Notes: generated from the sequence alone by a model not told the origin. A stretch of 5,968 nt of DNA from Candidatus Ratteibacteria bacterium (GCA_028697565.1 JAQVEU010000057.1:1-5968); one strand, 5' to 3'; positions 1-5,778 are shown, numbered from the stretch's first letter. Numbers and translations are program-made.

Positions 1-1788
1 AGGGCTATTATAACGAGAGATAATATTATATCTTCTGTAGGATTTGTTTCCGCTGTGCCTTATTTTGATATGCAACATTATATAGAAGAACGGCAATACA
101 GAGGTATAAAGGAGTATAGTATTTTTCAGACAGTAGAAGGAAAAAAAATTGCTATAAAAAAGGATGTTTATTATCCTATAGAGTATCTTGTTTCTAATAC
201 TCATTCCTTGGGTGAACTATCTATTGGGTTTGATATGGGTTCTCTTCCTGAAGCATATAGTGCGATTAACGAAGCGATGTCTGCGGGGCTCCCATCTTCT
301 ACTATCCCTTTTGTTTCTCCTACATTCCCAAGATATATAAGTGTATTTATTTTTAATAAAGTATCATCTTCTATGCAGCAAGGATTTGTTCTATCTGAAA
401 TAAAATTAAATTTTGCAGTTTCTCCGGGTGCAGAAATTAAAATATTAAATAATAATATAGGAGTGAACTTTTATTATCTTGATCTTACACGGGATGATGT
501 TACCAAGAAGCATCTTTTTTCTATTGATTATAGACAAAAAGAAAAAACAAAAAATGAGAGGTTTTCTATATCCCTTCCTCTATTTTTTGCAGGGCAGACA
601 TATGCCCTGAGTATTTCAGGAGAGAATTTATTAGGGCAGGGAAATATAAAAGGTTGGTTGATTATATCAGTTGCAGGTTTTTTGCTTACCCTGACACTTA
701 CCTTCATTATTTGCTATTTTACAACAAGACAGATTGTTTTAGAAAAAGAGGTGTCTTTAAGGACATTAGAATTAAGGCACCAGATACAATTTGAGAAATT
801 TGTAGCAGATGTTTCATCTATTCTGTGGAGGATAACGCGTATAGATTCACAATTTAACATTACATCTATATTGAAAATGGTAGGAGAATTTGCTGATGTG
901 GATAGAAGTTACATTTACTTATTGTCGGAGGATGGAATAACTTTATCATTGGTATATGAGTGGTGTAGAGATGGCATAGAAGCACAAGAGATGTTTTTTC
1001 AGCAGATTCCTCTAAATATGTTTTCTACACTGCGGACGTATTTATTGAACAACCGCATTATTGAAATACAGGATATAGATAGTTTGGTAGTTGGTAGGGA
1101 TATAACAGAGATAGAAAAAGATAAACTTAAAAGAGAAGGAGTAGTTTCTGTACTGGCTATTCCGATGGTATGGGAAGGTAAAGTAATAGGATGTATGGGA
1201 TTTGATGTAGTAAACAGAAAAAAAGAATGGGGTGATACCTGTCATACACTGCTAAAAATTATTGCAGGACAAATTACAGGGATTATTATGAAATTAAAAG
1301 CAGAGGAAAAGATATGGTATTTTAGCAGTCATGATGTCCTTACAGGGCTTTATAACCGTGCCTATCTGGAAGAGGAAATGAAGCGGCTGGATACACCAAG
1401 ACAACTACCCATTAGTATAATAATGGGAGACCTCAATAACCTGAAACAAATAAATGATATTTATGGGCATAGTGCAGGAGATGAGGTATTACAAAAGGTA
1501 TCCGAAGTTTTAAGAATTTCCTGTAGAAAAGAAGATATCATAGCCCGTTGGGGTGGGGATGAATTTGTTATACTTCTCTCTCAAACAGATGTAAAGACAG
1601 TTATGACTATATGCAGTCGTATTATTGAAAATTGTAAAGATGTATATGTTAAAGGTCAAAGAGTATCAATAGCAATAGGTTGTTCCACAAAGGAAGATAT
1701 AGAGAAAGATTTAGCAGTAGTACTGAAAGAAGCAGAAGAAAAGATGTATAAACATAAGTCCATTGTTAAAGGAAATAGAGAGGCGTGA
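1..1788 (+). CDS. Membrane diguanylate cyclase, CHASE-like sensor + GAF + GGDEF (5' partial)
   Basis: Predicted inner-membrane enzyme that makes cyclic di-GMP from two GTP in response to a ligand sensed outside the cytoplasm. The frame is open from base 1 to TGA at 1786-1788, giving 595 visible residues. The GTG at 55 lies inside the sensor domain and is not taken as the start. Residues 1-217 resemble a CHASE sensor (YYPIEYL, GFDMGS, then AINEAMSAGLPSSTIPF). One transmembrane helix covers residues 218-240 (GWLIISVAGF onward). A GAF domain spans about 280-437 and a GGDEF domain about 440-595. The GGDEF domain looks active: metal Asp477 in MGDLNN, NDIYGHSAGD, and GGDEF at 518-522. An RxxD inhibitory site (RKED) sits five residues before GGDEF, so product feedback is likely. 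No EAL domain is present. CHASE proteins normally have a second, N-terminal helix, which would lie upstream of the window. The ligand is unknown. Confidence 0.93.
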   Translation, partial: RAIITRDNIISSVGFVSAVPYFDMQHYIEERQYRGIKEYSIFQTVEGKKIAIKKDVYYPIEYLVSNTHSLGELSIGFDMGSLPEAYSAINEAMSAGLPSSTIPFVSPTFPRYISVFIFNKVSSSMQQGFVLSEIKLNFAVSPGAEIKILNNNIGVNFYYLDLTRDDVTKKHLFSIDYRQKEKTKNERFSISLPLFFAGQTYALSISGENLLGQGNIKGWLIISVAGFLLTLTLTFIICYFTTRQIVLEKEVSLRTLELRHQIQFEKFVADVSSILWRITRIDSQFNITSILKMVGEFADVDRSYIYLLSEDGITLSLVYEWCRDGIEAQEMFFQQIPLNMFSTLRTYLLNNRIIEIQDIDSLVVGRDITEIEKDKLKREGVVSVLAIPMVWEGKVIGCMGFDVVNRKKEWGDTCHTLLKIIAGQITGIIMKLKAEEKIWYFSSHDVLTGLYNRAYLEEEMKRLDTPRQLPISIIMGDLNNLKQINDIYGHSAGDEVLQKVSEVLRISCRKEDIIARWGGDEFVILLSQTDVKTVMTICSRIIENCKDVYVKGQRVSIAIGCSTKEDIEKDLAVVLKEAEEKMYKHKSIVKGNREA

Positions 1789-1805
1789 AGAGATTTTGGT
1801 GTTTT

Positions 1806-2207
1806 TCAGGAAGTAGTTTTTGTATAGGTTGACTCTATAATTGACTTAATTCCACCGCGGGGATTAAAGTCCCCCTTTATTTTTAGCCACTTTGGTTTAC
1901 AGGTACGTACAATATCTTTCTTTATCCTGTTTACAGCATTCTCGTAAAATATCCCTAAGTTTCTGTAGCTCTGGATATATGTCTTTAGCGATTTTAGTTC
2001 CAGTACAAGTTTGTCTGGTTCATATTCAATTGTAATGATGCCAAAGTCCGGTTGTCCTGTTTTTGGACACAGAGAAGTATATTCCGGGATAATTATGGTA
2101 ATTGTATATGAAGGAAATTGGTTTTCAAAACATTCAAGTTCAGGAAGTTTTACATCAAGTCCTGCTGTTTCATATTTTTTATATTTACCGCTCTTTGTCT
2201 TCTTCAT
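1806..2207 (-). CDS. queF: QueF, NADPH-dependent 7-cyano-7-deazaguanine (preQ0) reductase
   Basis: Cytoplasmic enzyme that reduces the nitrile of preQ0 to the amine preQ1 with two NADPH, a step in making the tRNA base queuosine. The 133-residue protein is of the short, single-domain (B. subtilis-like) type. Visible motifs are SLCPKTGQPDF with the nucleophile Cys47 and proton donor Asp54, the QueF signature ELKSLK at 70-75, and FNPRGG near the C-terminus. Where B. subtilis QueF has His-Glu in the substrate pocket (HGDFHED), this protein reads GIFYEN, so Tyr88 replaces the His and Glu89 is kept; from memory this variant occurs in other short QueFs. The gene starts one base after the acyP stop, with no clear Shine-Dalgarno sequence (only TTAAG just before ATG), which suggests translational coupling. 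No other queuosine genes are in the window. Confidence 0.95.
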   Translation of the reverse strand: MKKTKSGKYKKYETAGLDVKLPELECFENQFPSYTITIIIPEYTSLCPKTGQPDFGIITIEYEPDKLVLELKSLKTYIQSYRNLGIFYENAVNRIKKDIVRTCKPKWLKIKGDFNPRGGIKSIIESTYTKTTS

Positions 2208-2208
2208 C

Positions 2209-2481
2209 TTAAAATGTTATGTCAAAAGAACTGAACTCACCAGTATAGTGCTCTTCTTTTGTTTCTATATGGGATATATTCCTTCCTAAATATCCATCTT
2301 GAAGTCTTTTCAGGAATATTTGTATCTCTTCTTTGCTACCTTCCGCTACTATTTCGACACTCCCATCGCGAAGGTTTTTTACCCATCCTGTAATCCCTGT
2401 TTTCAGTGCAATATCTCTTGTGTAAAATCTGAAGCCCACTCCCTGAACCGTACCGTATACAATAATATGAACCCTTTCCAT
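2209..2481 (-). CDS. acyP: Acylphosphatase
   Basis: Small cytoplasmic enzyme that hydrolyses acyl phosphates such as acetyl phosphate or 1,3-bisphosphoglycerate to carboxylate and phosphate. At 90 residues it has the usual family length. The protein opens with MERVHIIVYG and the signature GTVQGVGFR, with phosphate-binding Arg18. It continues with GWVKNLRDGSVE, carrying catalytic Asn36, and later the expected AEGSKEEI segment. The start is fixed by the family N-terminus. Unusually, the bases before ATG read TTTTCCTTAT, with no purine-rich ribosome-binding site, and a strong hairpin ends only seven bases upstream. The gene lies 49 bases behind groEL on the same strand and is followed at one base by queF, so acyP-queF is likely one unit fed by readthrough from groESL. 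Confidence 0.95.
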   Translation of the reverse strand: MERVHIIVYGTVQGVGFRFYTRDIALKTGITGWVKNLRDGSVEIVAEGSKEEIQIFLKRLQDGYLGRNISHIETKEEHYTGEFSSFDITF

Positions 2482-2483
2482 AT

Positions 2484-2518
2484 AAGGAAAAGAGGTCCCG
2501 CTTTCGCAGGACCTCTTT
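2484..2518 (-). terminator. Hairpin between groEL and acyP, probable intrinsic terminator or attenuator
   Basis: Read on the minus strand, AAAGAGGTCC and GGACCTCTTT (2509-2518 and 2489-2498) pair perfectly. The loop region TGCGAAAGCG adds a U-G, a G-C and a C-G pair closed by a GAAA tetraloop, giving a 13-bp stem. On the plus strand the loop would instead hold a C-A mismatch, so the structure is best formed by the leftward transcript. The tail is only a short U run (UUUU then CC), so termination may be partial. It sits 12 bases after the groEL stop codon and ends seven bases before the acyP start codon. It could also protect the groESL mRNA 3' end. Confidence 0.7.
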
Positions 2519-2530
2519 CTTTATTCTACA

Positions 2531-4156
2531 TTAATATTCAGGATAAGGTGGTGGAGCAGGTGTCTTTTCTTTTTTCTCAGGTATTTCAGTCACAAGTGCC
2601 TCTGTTGTCAAAAGAAGTGCTGCCATACTTGCTGCATTTTCAAGGGCAGCCCTTACAACCTTTGTGGGGTCAACAATACCTGCCTTTACCAAATCCTCAA
2701 ACTCATCCTTTTCTGCGTTGAATCCAAAGGTATCTTCTGTTGCCTCTTTTACCTTTTGTGCGATTACCGCCCCATCAAATCCTGAATTTTCAGCCAGTTG
2801 TCTGATAGGAACCTCCAGTGCCTGTTTTATTATCTTTGCCCCTGTTTTTTCATCAGGGTCGCTGTTCTTCATCAATTTATCTATCTCTCCCTGACATCTC
2901 AGAAGGGCAACTCCACCACCAGGAACTATCCCTTCTTCTACAGCGGCTCTTGTTGCACTTAAGGCATCTTCAACACGTGCCTTTCTCTCTTTCATATCTG
3001 TTTCTGTGGGTGCCCCTACATTAATGACGGCAACTCCGCCCGATAGTTTTGCAAGACGTTCCTGCAGTTTTTCTCTGTCATAATCAGATGTGGTCTTTTC
3101 AATCTCACTCCTTATCTGATTAACCCGTCCTTGAATTTTGCTAGAAGAACCGGCACCTTCAACGATTGTTGTATTCTCTTTATCAACGATAACCCTTTTT
3201 GCCTTTCCTAACATACTCAGGTCAACATTTTCAAGTTTTAGTCCTAACTCTTCCATTATTGCCTGGCCACCTGTAAGGATGGCAATATCTTCTAACATTG
3301 CCTTCCTTCTATCTCCGAATCCGGGTGCCTTCACAGCACAGCAGGAGAATGTCCCTCTTATCTTGTTGACAACAAGTGTTGCCAGTGCTTCACCCTCTAC
3401 CTCTTCTGCTATGATAAGAAGTGGTTTTCCTGACTGAGCAACCTTTTCTAACAGAGGCAGAATATCCTTAACCGCTGAGATTTTCTTGTCGTGTATCAGG
3501 ATATAGGCATCATTTAAGATACACTCCATCCTTTCAGGGTCTGTAATAAAATAGGGGGAAAGATATCCACGGTCAAACTGCATCCCTTCCACCACCTTAA
3601 GCTCTGTCTCTGTTCCCTTTGCCTCTTCAACAGTAATTACACCTTCTTTACCCACCTTATCCATTGCCTCTGCTATAATTTTCCCTATCTCAACATCATT
3701 GGCAGCAGCAATAGTTGCAACCTGCTGGATTTCATTCTTGTCCTTAATGGGCTTACTCATTGATTTCAGCCGTTCCACTACTGCCTTTACTGCTTTTTCT
3801 ATACCTCTCCTTAAATGGACAGGATTTGCGCCGGCTGCCACATTTTTAAATCCTTCCTTTGCAATTGCAAGAGAAAGGATTGAAGCAGTTGTGGTTCCAT
3901 CTCCAGCAACATCATTTGTTTTTGAGGCAACTTCCCTGAGAAGTTGCGCCCCTAAATTGACCACAGGGTCCTCTAATTCAATTTCCTTGGCTATACTTAC
4001 ACCATCATTGATTACGGTTGGAGAGCCAAACTTTTTTTCAAGCACAGCACATCTGCCCTTAGGACCAAGTGTTGGTTTTAGGGTATCTGCCATTATACCC
4101 ATACCTTCTAACAACTTTCTTCTTGCTTCTTCTCCAAGTATTATCTGCTTTGCCAT
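2531..4156 (-). CDS. groEL: GroEL, 60-kDa chaperonin
   Basis: Subunit of the double-ring ATP-dependent chaperonin that encloses unfolded proteins under the GroES lid in the cytoplasm. The 541-residue protein is full length apart from its tail. Visible landmarks are the nucleotide-binding TLGPKGR and the P-loop-like GDGTTT (Asp86, equal to Asp87 in E. coli). The apical domain carries FDRGYLSPYF and VKAPGFGDRRKAML. The ATP-hydrolysis residue is Asp397 in RVEDAL, and the chaperonin signature AAVEEGIVPGGG follows. The start is preceded by GGAGG (4163-4167) with a six-base spacer. The C-terminus ends EKKEKTPAPPPYPEY instead of the usual Gly-Gly-Met repeat. The gene follows groES by 18 bases in a standard operon, with a hairpin downstream. 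Confidence 0.99.
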   Translation of the reverse strand: MAKQIILGEEARRKLLEGMGIMADTLKPTLGPKGRCAVLEKKFGSPTVINDGVSIAKEIELEDPVVNLGAQLLREVASKTNDVAGDGTTTASILSLAIAKEGFKNVAAGANPVHLRRGIEKAVKAVVERLKSMSKPIKDKNEIQQVATIAAANDVEIGKIIAEAMDKVGKEGVITVEEAKGTETELKVVEGMQFDRGYLSPYFITDPERMECILNDAYILIHDKKISAVKDILPLLEKVAQSGKPLLIIAEEVEGEALATLVVNKIRGTFSCCAVKAPGFGDRRKAMLEDIAILTGGQAIMEELGLKLENVDLSMLGKAKRVIVDKENTTIVEGAGSSSKIQGRVNQIRSEIEKTTSDYDREKLQERLAKLSGGVAVINVGAPTETDMKERKARVEDALSATRAAVEEGIVPGGGVALLRCQGEIDKLMKNSDPDEKTGAKIIKQALEVPIRQLAENSGFDGAVIAQKVKEATEDTFGFNAEKDEFEDLVKAGIVDPTKVVRAALENAASMAALLLTTEALVTEIPEKKEKTPAPPPYPEY

Positions 4157-4174
4157 AGAACACCTCCGTTGTTT

Positions 4175-4477
4175 TTATTTGTCTTCAATAACAGCAAGGA
4201 CATCCTCTTCCCTTAATATCATATATTCCTTGCCTTCAATGGTTATTTCTGTTCCGGCGTACTTGCCGTACAGAACCTTATCACCGACCTTTACCTCCAT
4301 TGGTACCAACTTTCCGCTGTCATCGGTTTTCCCTTTACCGACAGCCACAACCTTTCCTTCCTGCGGTTTTTCTTTTGCTGTGTCAGGAAGTATAATACCT
4401 CCCTTCGTCTTTTCTTCTGCTTCTAGCGGCTCAACCACTATTCTATCTCCAAGCGGTCTTAACTTCATCTTTCCCAT
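4175..4477 (-). CDS. groES: GroES, 10-kDa co-chaperonin
   Basis: Heptameric lid of the GroEL chamber. The 100-residue protein has the family layout: MKLRPLGDRIVVEP, then the mobile loop (about residues 19-36, EEKTKGGIILPDTAKEK) whose IIL tripeptide at 28-30 docks on the GroEL apical domain. The roof region follows (GKTDDSGKLVPMEVK), then VGDKVLYGKYAGTEI and a C-terminal strand. The first ATG is chosen over the in-frame ATG three codons later because AAGGAGG (4483-4489) lies five bases before it, against fourteen for the second. Transcription comes from the promoter at 4540-4567 and continues into groEL. Confidence 0.98.
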   Translation of the reverse strand: MGKMKLRPLGDRIVVEPLEAEEKTKGGIILPDTAKEKPQEGKVVAVGKGKTDDSGKLVPMEVKVGDKVLYGKYAGTEITIEGKEYMILREEDVLAVIEDK

Positions 4478-4482
4478 ACATC

Positions 4483-4489
4483 CCTCCTT
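4483..4489 (-). promoter_or_regulatory. groES Shine-Dalgarno site
   Basis: AAGGAGG on the minus strand is a full match to the anti-Shine-Dalgarno sequence, five bases before the groES ATG. It decides the start between two close in-frame ATG codons. Confidence 0.85.
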
Positions 4490-4539
4490 GTTAAAATGAA
4501 AAAGTATTTTTTTAAGATTTGGTTTTTTTCAAGTTATAT

Positions 4540-4567
4540 ATTATACCTTTTAAATAGATACTGTCAA
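4540..4567 (-). promoter_or_regulatory. Sigma-70-type promoter of groESL
   Basis: On the minus strand the -35 box TTGACA (4562-4567) and the -10 box TATAAT (4540-4545) are both perfect consensus, with a 16-base spacer. Transcription should start near 4533, leaving a leader of roughly 56 A-rich bases before groES. No CIRCE operator (TTAGCACTC-N9-GAGTGCTAA) is present in the leader or around the promoter, so HrcA control at this site is not supported. A perfect housekeeping promoter predicts high basal expression. Confidence 0.88.
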
Positions 4568-4573
4568 GGGCAA

Positions 4574-4592
4574 GTAAATGTATATTATTTAC
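4574..4592. promoter_or_regulatory. 19-bp dyad just upstream of the groESL -35 box, possible operator
   Basis: Perfect six-base arms GTAAAT (4574-4579) and ATTTAC (4587-4592) flank seven AT bases. The dyad ends six bases upstream of the -35 box, where an activator or an upstream-binding regulator would sit. It matches no operator that I recognise. AT-richness makes a chance dyad possible. Confidence 0.3.
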
Positions 4593-4611
4593 GAATTAAA
4601 AGTATACTAAA

Positions 4612-4738
4612 ATTCCCTCGTCCTTGAGGAGAGAGGGGTGCTGGTGCGAGGAATAACGAGCATTGTTTGGCAAGGGCAGTGAGTTGGTGAACTGCCCCCG
4701 TTGACCGAAGCACGAAGTGCAAGACGGGTGAGGTGAAG
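4612..4738. repeat. GC-rich intergenic hairpin cluster between groES and the gene at 4780
   Basis: Three structures follow one another inside an otherwise AT-rich intergenic stretch. First, ATTCCCTCG (4612-4620) pairs with CGAGGAAT (4648-4655), with one bulged base. Second, GGGCAGT (4674-4680) pairs with ACTGCCC (4691-4697) across a ten-base loop. Third, CCCGT (4697-4701) pairs with ACGGG (4724-4728) and encloses a small GCAC-GAA-GTGC hairpin (4710-4720). The core at 4615-4638 matches 5349-5372 at 20 of 24 bases, which shows that part of it is a dispersed repeat. No reading frame here looks like a protein. Confidence 0.6.
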
Positions 4739-4766
4739 TGAAAAGGCAAAGGAAAAAAGGTATAAT
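4738..4766 (+). promoter_or_regulatory. Possible promoter for the gene at 4780
   Basis: A perfect -10 box TATAAT (4761-4766) lies 17 bases after GTGAAA (4738-4743), which matches the -35 consensus at four of six positions. The predicted start near 4773 would leave only a very short leader before the ATG at 4780, overlapping the AGGGG ribosome-binding sequence. The -10 surroundings AAAAGGTATAATATA (4755-4769) are identical to those of the divergent groES promoter. Confidence 0.4.
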
Positions 4767-4779
4767 ATAAAGGGGTTTT

Positions 4780-5178
4780 ATGGAAAAGGAAGTTAAAAGG
4801 TACAGGGTCAGTCCAAAACATTACCTTTGTCTGTCTCCTGAAGAAGCAGTCAGCACAGGAATTACTGTAGGAGAAGAAACAGTTGAAGAAATATCTCTGA
4901 CAAAAGGACTGGTATTGGGAAGTTTGTTTTATGCTTCTATAAGAGGAATTGATGAATACGAACTTATGAAAATTCCTGTTCAAGAAAGAAAAGAGGTGCT
5001 TTTTAATTCACGGAAGGAGGCAGCAAGATATATTGCAGAGAACAATTCCGATGGGACCCTTTATCTTTATAGTGTAAAAGATATAAAAAGTGTTCCCAGG
5101 GAAAATATAGGGAATCTTGAAGATACTGTGCCTTTAGGAATTCTGGAGGAACTGAAAAAATTTGGACAAACAGGATAG
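4780..5178 (+). CDS. Hypothetical protein, 132 residues
   Basis: I do not recognise this protein. It is soluble-looking, charged and has no signal peptide or transmembrane helix. The N-terminal part contains SPKHYLCLSPEEAVSTGITV, with a single Cys. The middle has a short hydrophobic run (LTKGLVLGSLFYASI), then a Lys/Glu-rich segment (VQERKEVLFNSRKEAARYI). The tail is EELKKFGQTG. A weak ribosome-binding site AGGGG (4771-4775) lies four bases before ATG. Codon use is AT-leaning like its neighbours, and the frame is unbroken and ends in TAG just before the tRNA promoter, which supports a real gene. The minus-strand frame crossing it runs through the hairpin cluster and is not credible. It stands alone between groES, which it diverges from, and the tRNA gene, so context gives no function. 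Confidence 0.7.
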   Translation: MEKEVKRYRVSPKHYLCLSPEEAVSTGITVGEETVEEISLTKGLVLGSLFYASIRGIDEYELMKIPVQERKEVLFNSRKEAARYIAENNSDGTLYLYSVKDIKSVPRENIGNLEDTVPLGILEELKKFGQTG

Positions 5179-5184
5179 TTTGTA

Positions 5185-5213
5185 TTGACACAGGCAATTG
5201 TGAAATGTAAAAT
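5185..5213 (+). promoter_or_regulatory. Promoter of tRNA-Gly
   Basis: The -35 box TTGACA (5185-5190) is perfect and the -10 box TAAAAT (5208-5213) matches five of six bases, at the ideal 17-base spacing. Transcription should start about 5219-5221, only a few bases before the mature tRNA 5' end. The promoter begins seven bases after the stop codon of the preceding gene. Confidence 0.85.
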
Positions 5214-5222
5214 TCTTTATCT

Positions 5223-5293
5223 GCGGGATTAACTCAGGGGTAGAGTACGAGCTTCCCAAGCTCGGAGCGCGGGTTCGAATCCCGTATCCCGCT
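5223..5293 (+). tRNA. tRNA-Gly, anticodon CCC
   Basis: Decodes GGG glycine codons. It folds into a full cloverleaf. The acceptor stem GCGGGAT pairs with ATCCCGC (5286-5292). The D stem ACTC/GAGT has a seven-base loop. The anticodon stem CGAGC/GCTCG has loop TTCCCAA and anticodon CCC at 5255-5257. The variable loop has four bases, and the T stem GCGGG/CCCGT has loop TTCGAAT. The discriminator is T, as expected for bacterial tRNA-Gly. The CCA end is not encoded. A T-rich run follows directly (5293-5302) and may help transcription end. Confidence 0.97.
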
Positions 5294-5343
5294 TTATTTT
5301 TTGTAGTAATGTATTAGATTATAAAAGTAATTTTCTCCCTACT

Positions 5344-5388
5344 CCAATCCCTCGCCCTTGATTAGAGAGGGAAACAGGGTGAGGGTGG
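5344..5388. repeat. Dispersed hairpin repeat, relative of the copy at 4615
   Basis: CCCTCGCCCT (5349-5358) pairs with AGGGTGAGGG (5376-5385) with one G-U wobble, and the outer CCA/TGG bases add three more pairs. An alternative short stem CCCTC/GAGGG (5349-5353 with 5367-5371) is also possible. Bases 5349-5372 match 4615-4638 at 20 of 24 positions, so this is a dispersed intergenic repeat. It lies in the gene-free stretch after tRNA-Gly. Confidence 0.6.
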
Positions 5389-5450
5389 AATTTGGCACAC
5401 TTGTTCACCCCAACCTATAAATAAACTCTAAATCCAAAACACTAAACCTA

Positions 5451-5574
5451 AAAATCCCCTCTAACCCCCGAAATCCCTTCTGACTTCCCTTGCAAAAGGG
5501 AAGAACCGCTTTAATAAAGGGGGGAACTGGGGTAGTTCCCCTTCCTTTGTTAAAGGAAGGTTGGGATGGATTTT
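5451..5574. repeat. Composite palindromic repeat, copy 1
   Basis: It begins AAAATCCCCTCTAACC (5451-5466) and ends GGTTGGGATGGATTTT (5559-5574). These ends are imperfect inverted repeats, 12 of 16 matching. Inside are three hairpins: CTTCCCTT/AAGGGAAG (5484-5503), GGGGAACT/AGTTCCCC (5521-5541) and CCTTCCTTT/AAAGGAAGG (5540-5560). The layout resembles paired REP (BIME-like) elements or a very short non-autonomous mobile element. Frames that cross it are made of repeat sequence and are not genes. Confidence 0.65.
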
Positions 5575-5578
5575 ATTT

Positions 5579-5662
5579 AAAATCTCCCCTAACCCCTCTT
5601 TCCAAAGAGGGGAACTCTTTTTTAATTCCTTCCTTTTGTAAAGGAAGGTTAGGATGGATTTT
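5579..5662. repeat. Composite palindromic repeat, copy 2
   Basis: It begins AAAATCTCCCCTAACC (5579-5594) and ends GGTTAGGATGGATTTT (5647-5662), again imperfect inverted ends (12 of 16). It contains CCCCTCTTT/AAAGAGGGG (5593-5612) and CCTTCCTTT/AAAGGAAGG (5628-5648). Its last 35 bases match the end of copy 1 (5540-5574) at 32 positions. Only four bases separate the two copies. It is shorter than copy 1, chiefly lacking a counterpart of the middle hairpin. Confidence 0.65.
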
Positions 5663-5778
5663 GCTATACTTTCTTTCCTTTTTGCCCCTCCCTCAGAGGG
5701 GAGGGGATAAAGGGGAGGGTGAAAACTTTTCCTATACTCTCCACCCCCACCTATATCCTCCCCCCTCATATGGGGAGG
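5659..5778. repeat. Two further related palindromic units
   Basis: Each unit starts with a similar sequence, TTTTGCTATACTTTC (5659-5673) and TTTTCCTATACTCTC (5727-5741), 13 of 15 identical, and ends in a C-rich to G-rich hairpin. The first hairpin pairs CCCCTCCCTC (5685-5694) with GAGGGGAGGGG (5696-5706), with one bulged G. The second pairs CCTCCCC (5757-5763) with GGGGAGG (5772-5778). They continue the repeat cluster downstream of the membrane-protein gene that ends at 5827, and one of them could act as its terminator. Confidence 0.55.

Noticed and set aside
55..57. GTG as the start of the GGDEF protein
   Set aside because: The frame is open to base 1 and the upstream residues continue the CHASE-like sensor, so the gene begins outside the window.
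1042..1245. Minus-strand 67-codon frame inside the GGDEF gene
   Set aside because: It is a shadow of the GAF-coding region, rich in Tyr/Phe/Ile from antisense AT-rich codons, with no start signals.
3699..4499. Long plus-strand frame (266 codons) across groEL and groES
   Set aside because: It is antisense to two certain genes, and its low-complexity Ser/Pro/Phe-rich translation is typical of a shadow frame.
4478..4610. CIRCE (HrcA) operator upstream of groES
   Set aside because: No TTAGCACTC or GAGTGCTAA half-site occurs on either strand in the leader or promoter region.
4585..4983. Minus-strand frame of 132 codons
   Set aside because: It runs through the hairpin repeat cluster and overlaps the better-supported plus-strand gene. 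Its C-terminal part (APLSPQGRGNF) is a typical repeat-derived translation.
5455..5778. CRISPR array
   Set aside because: The repeated units differ in sequence, length and orientation, there are no unique spacers of constant size, and no cas genes are present.
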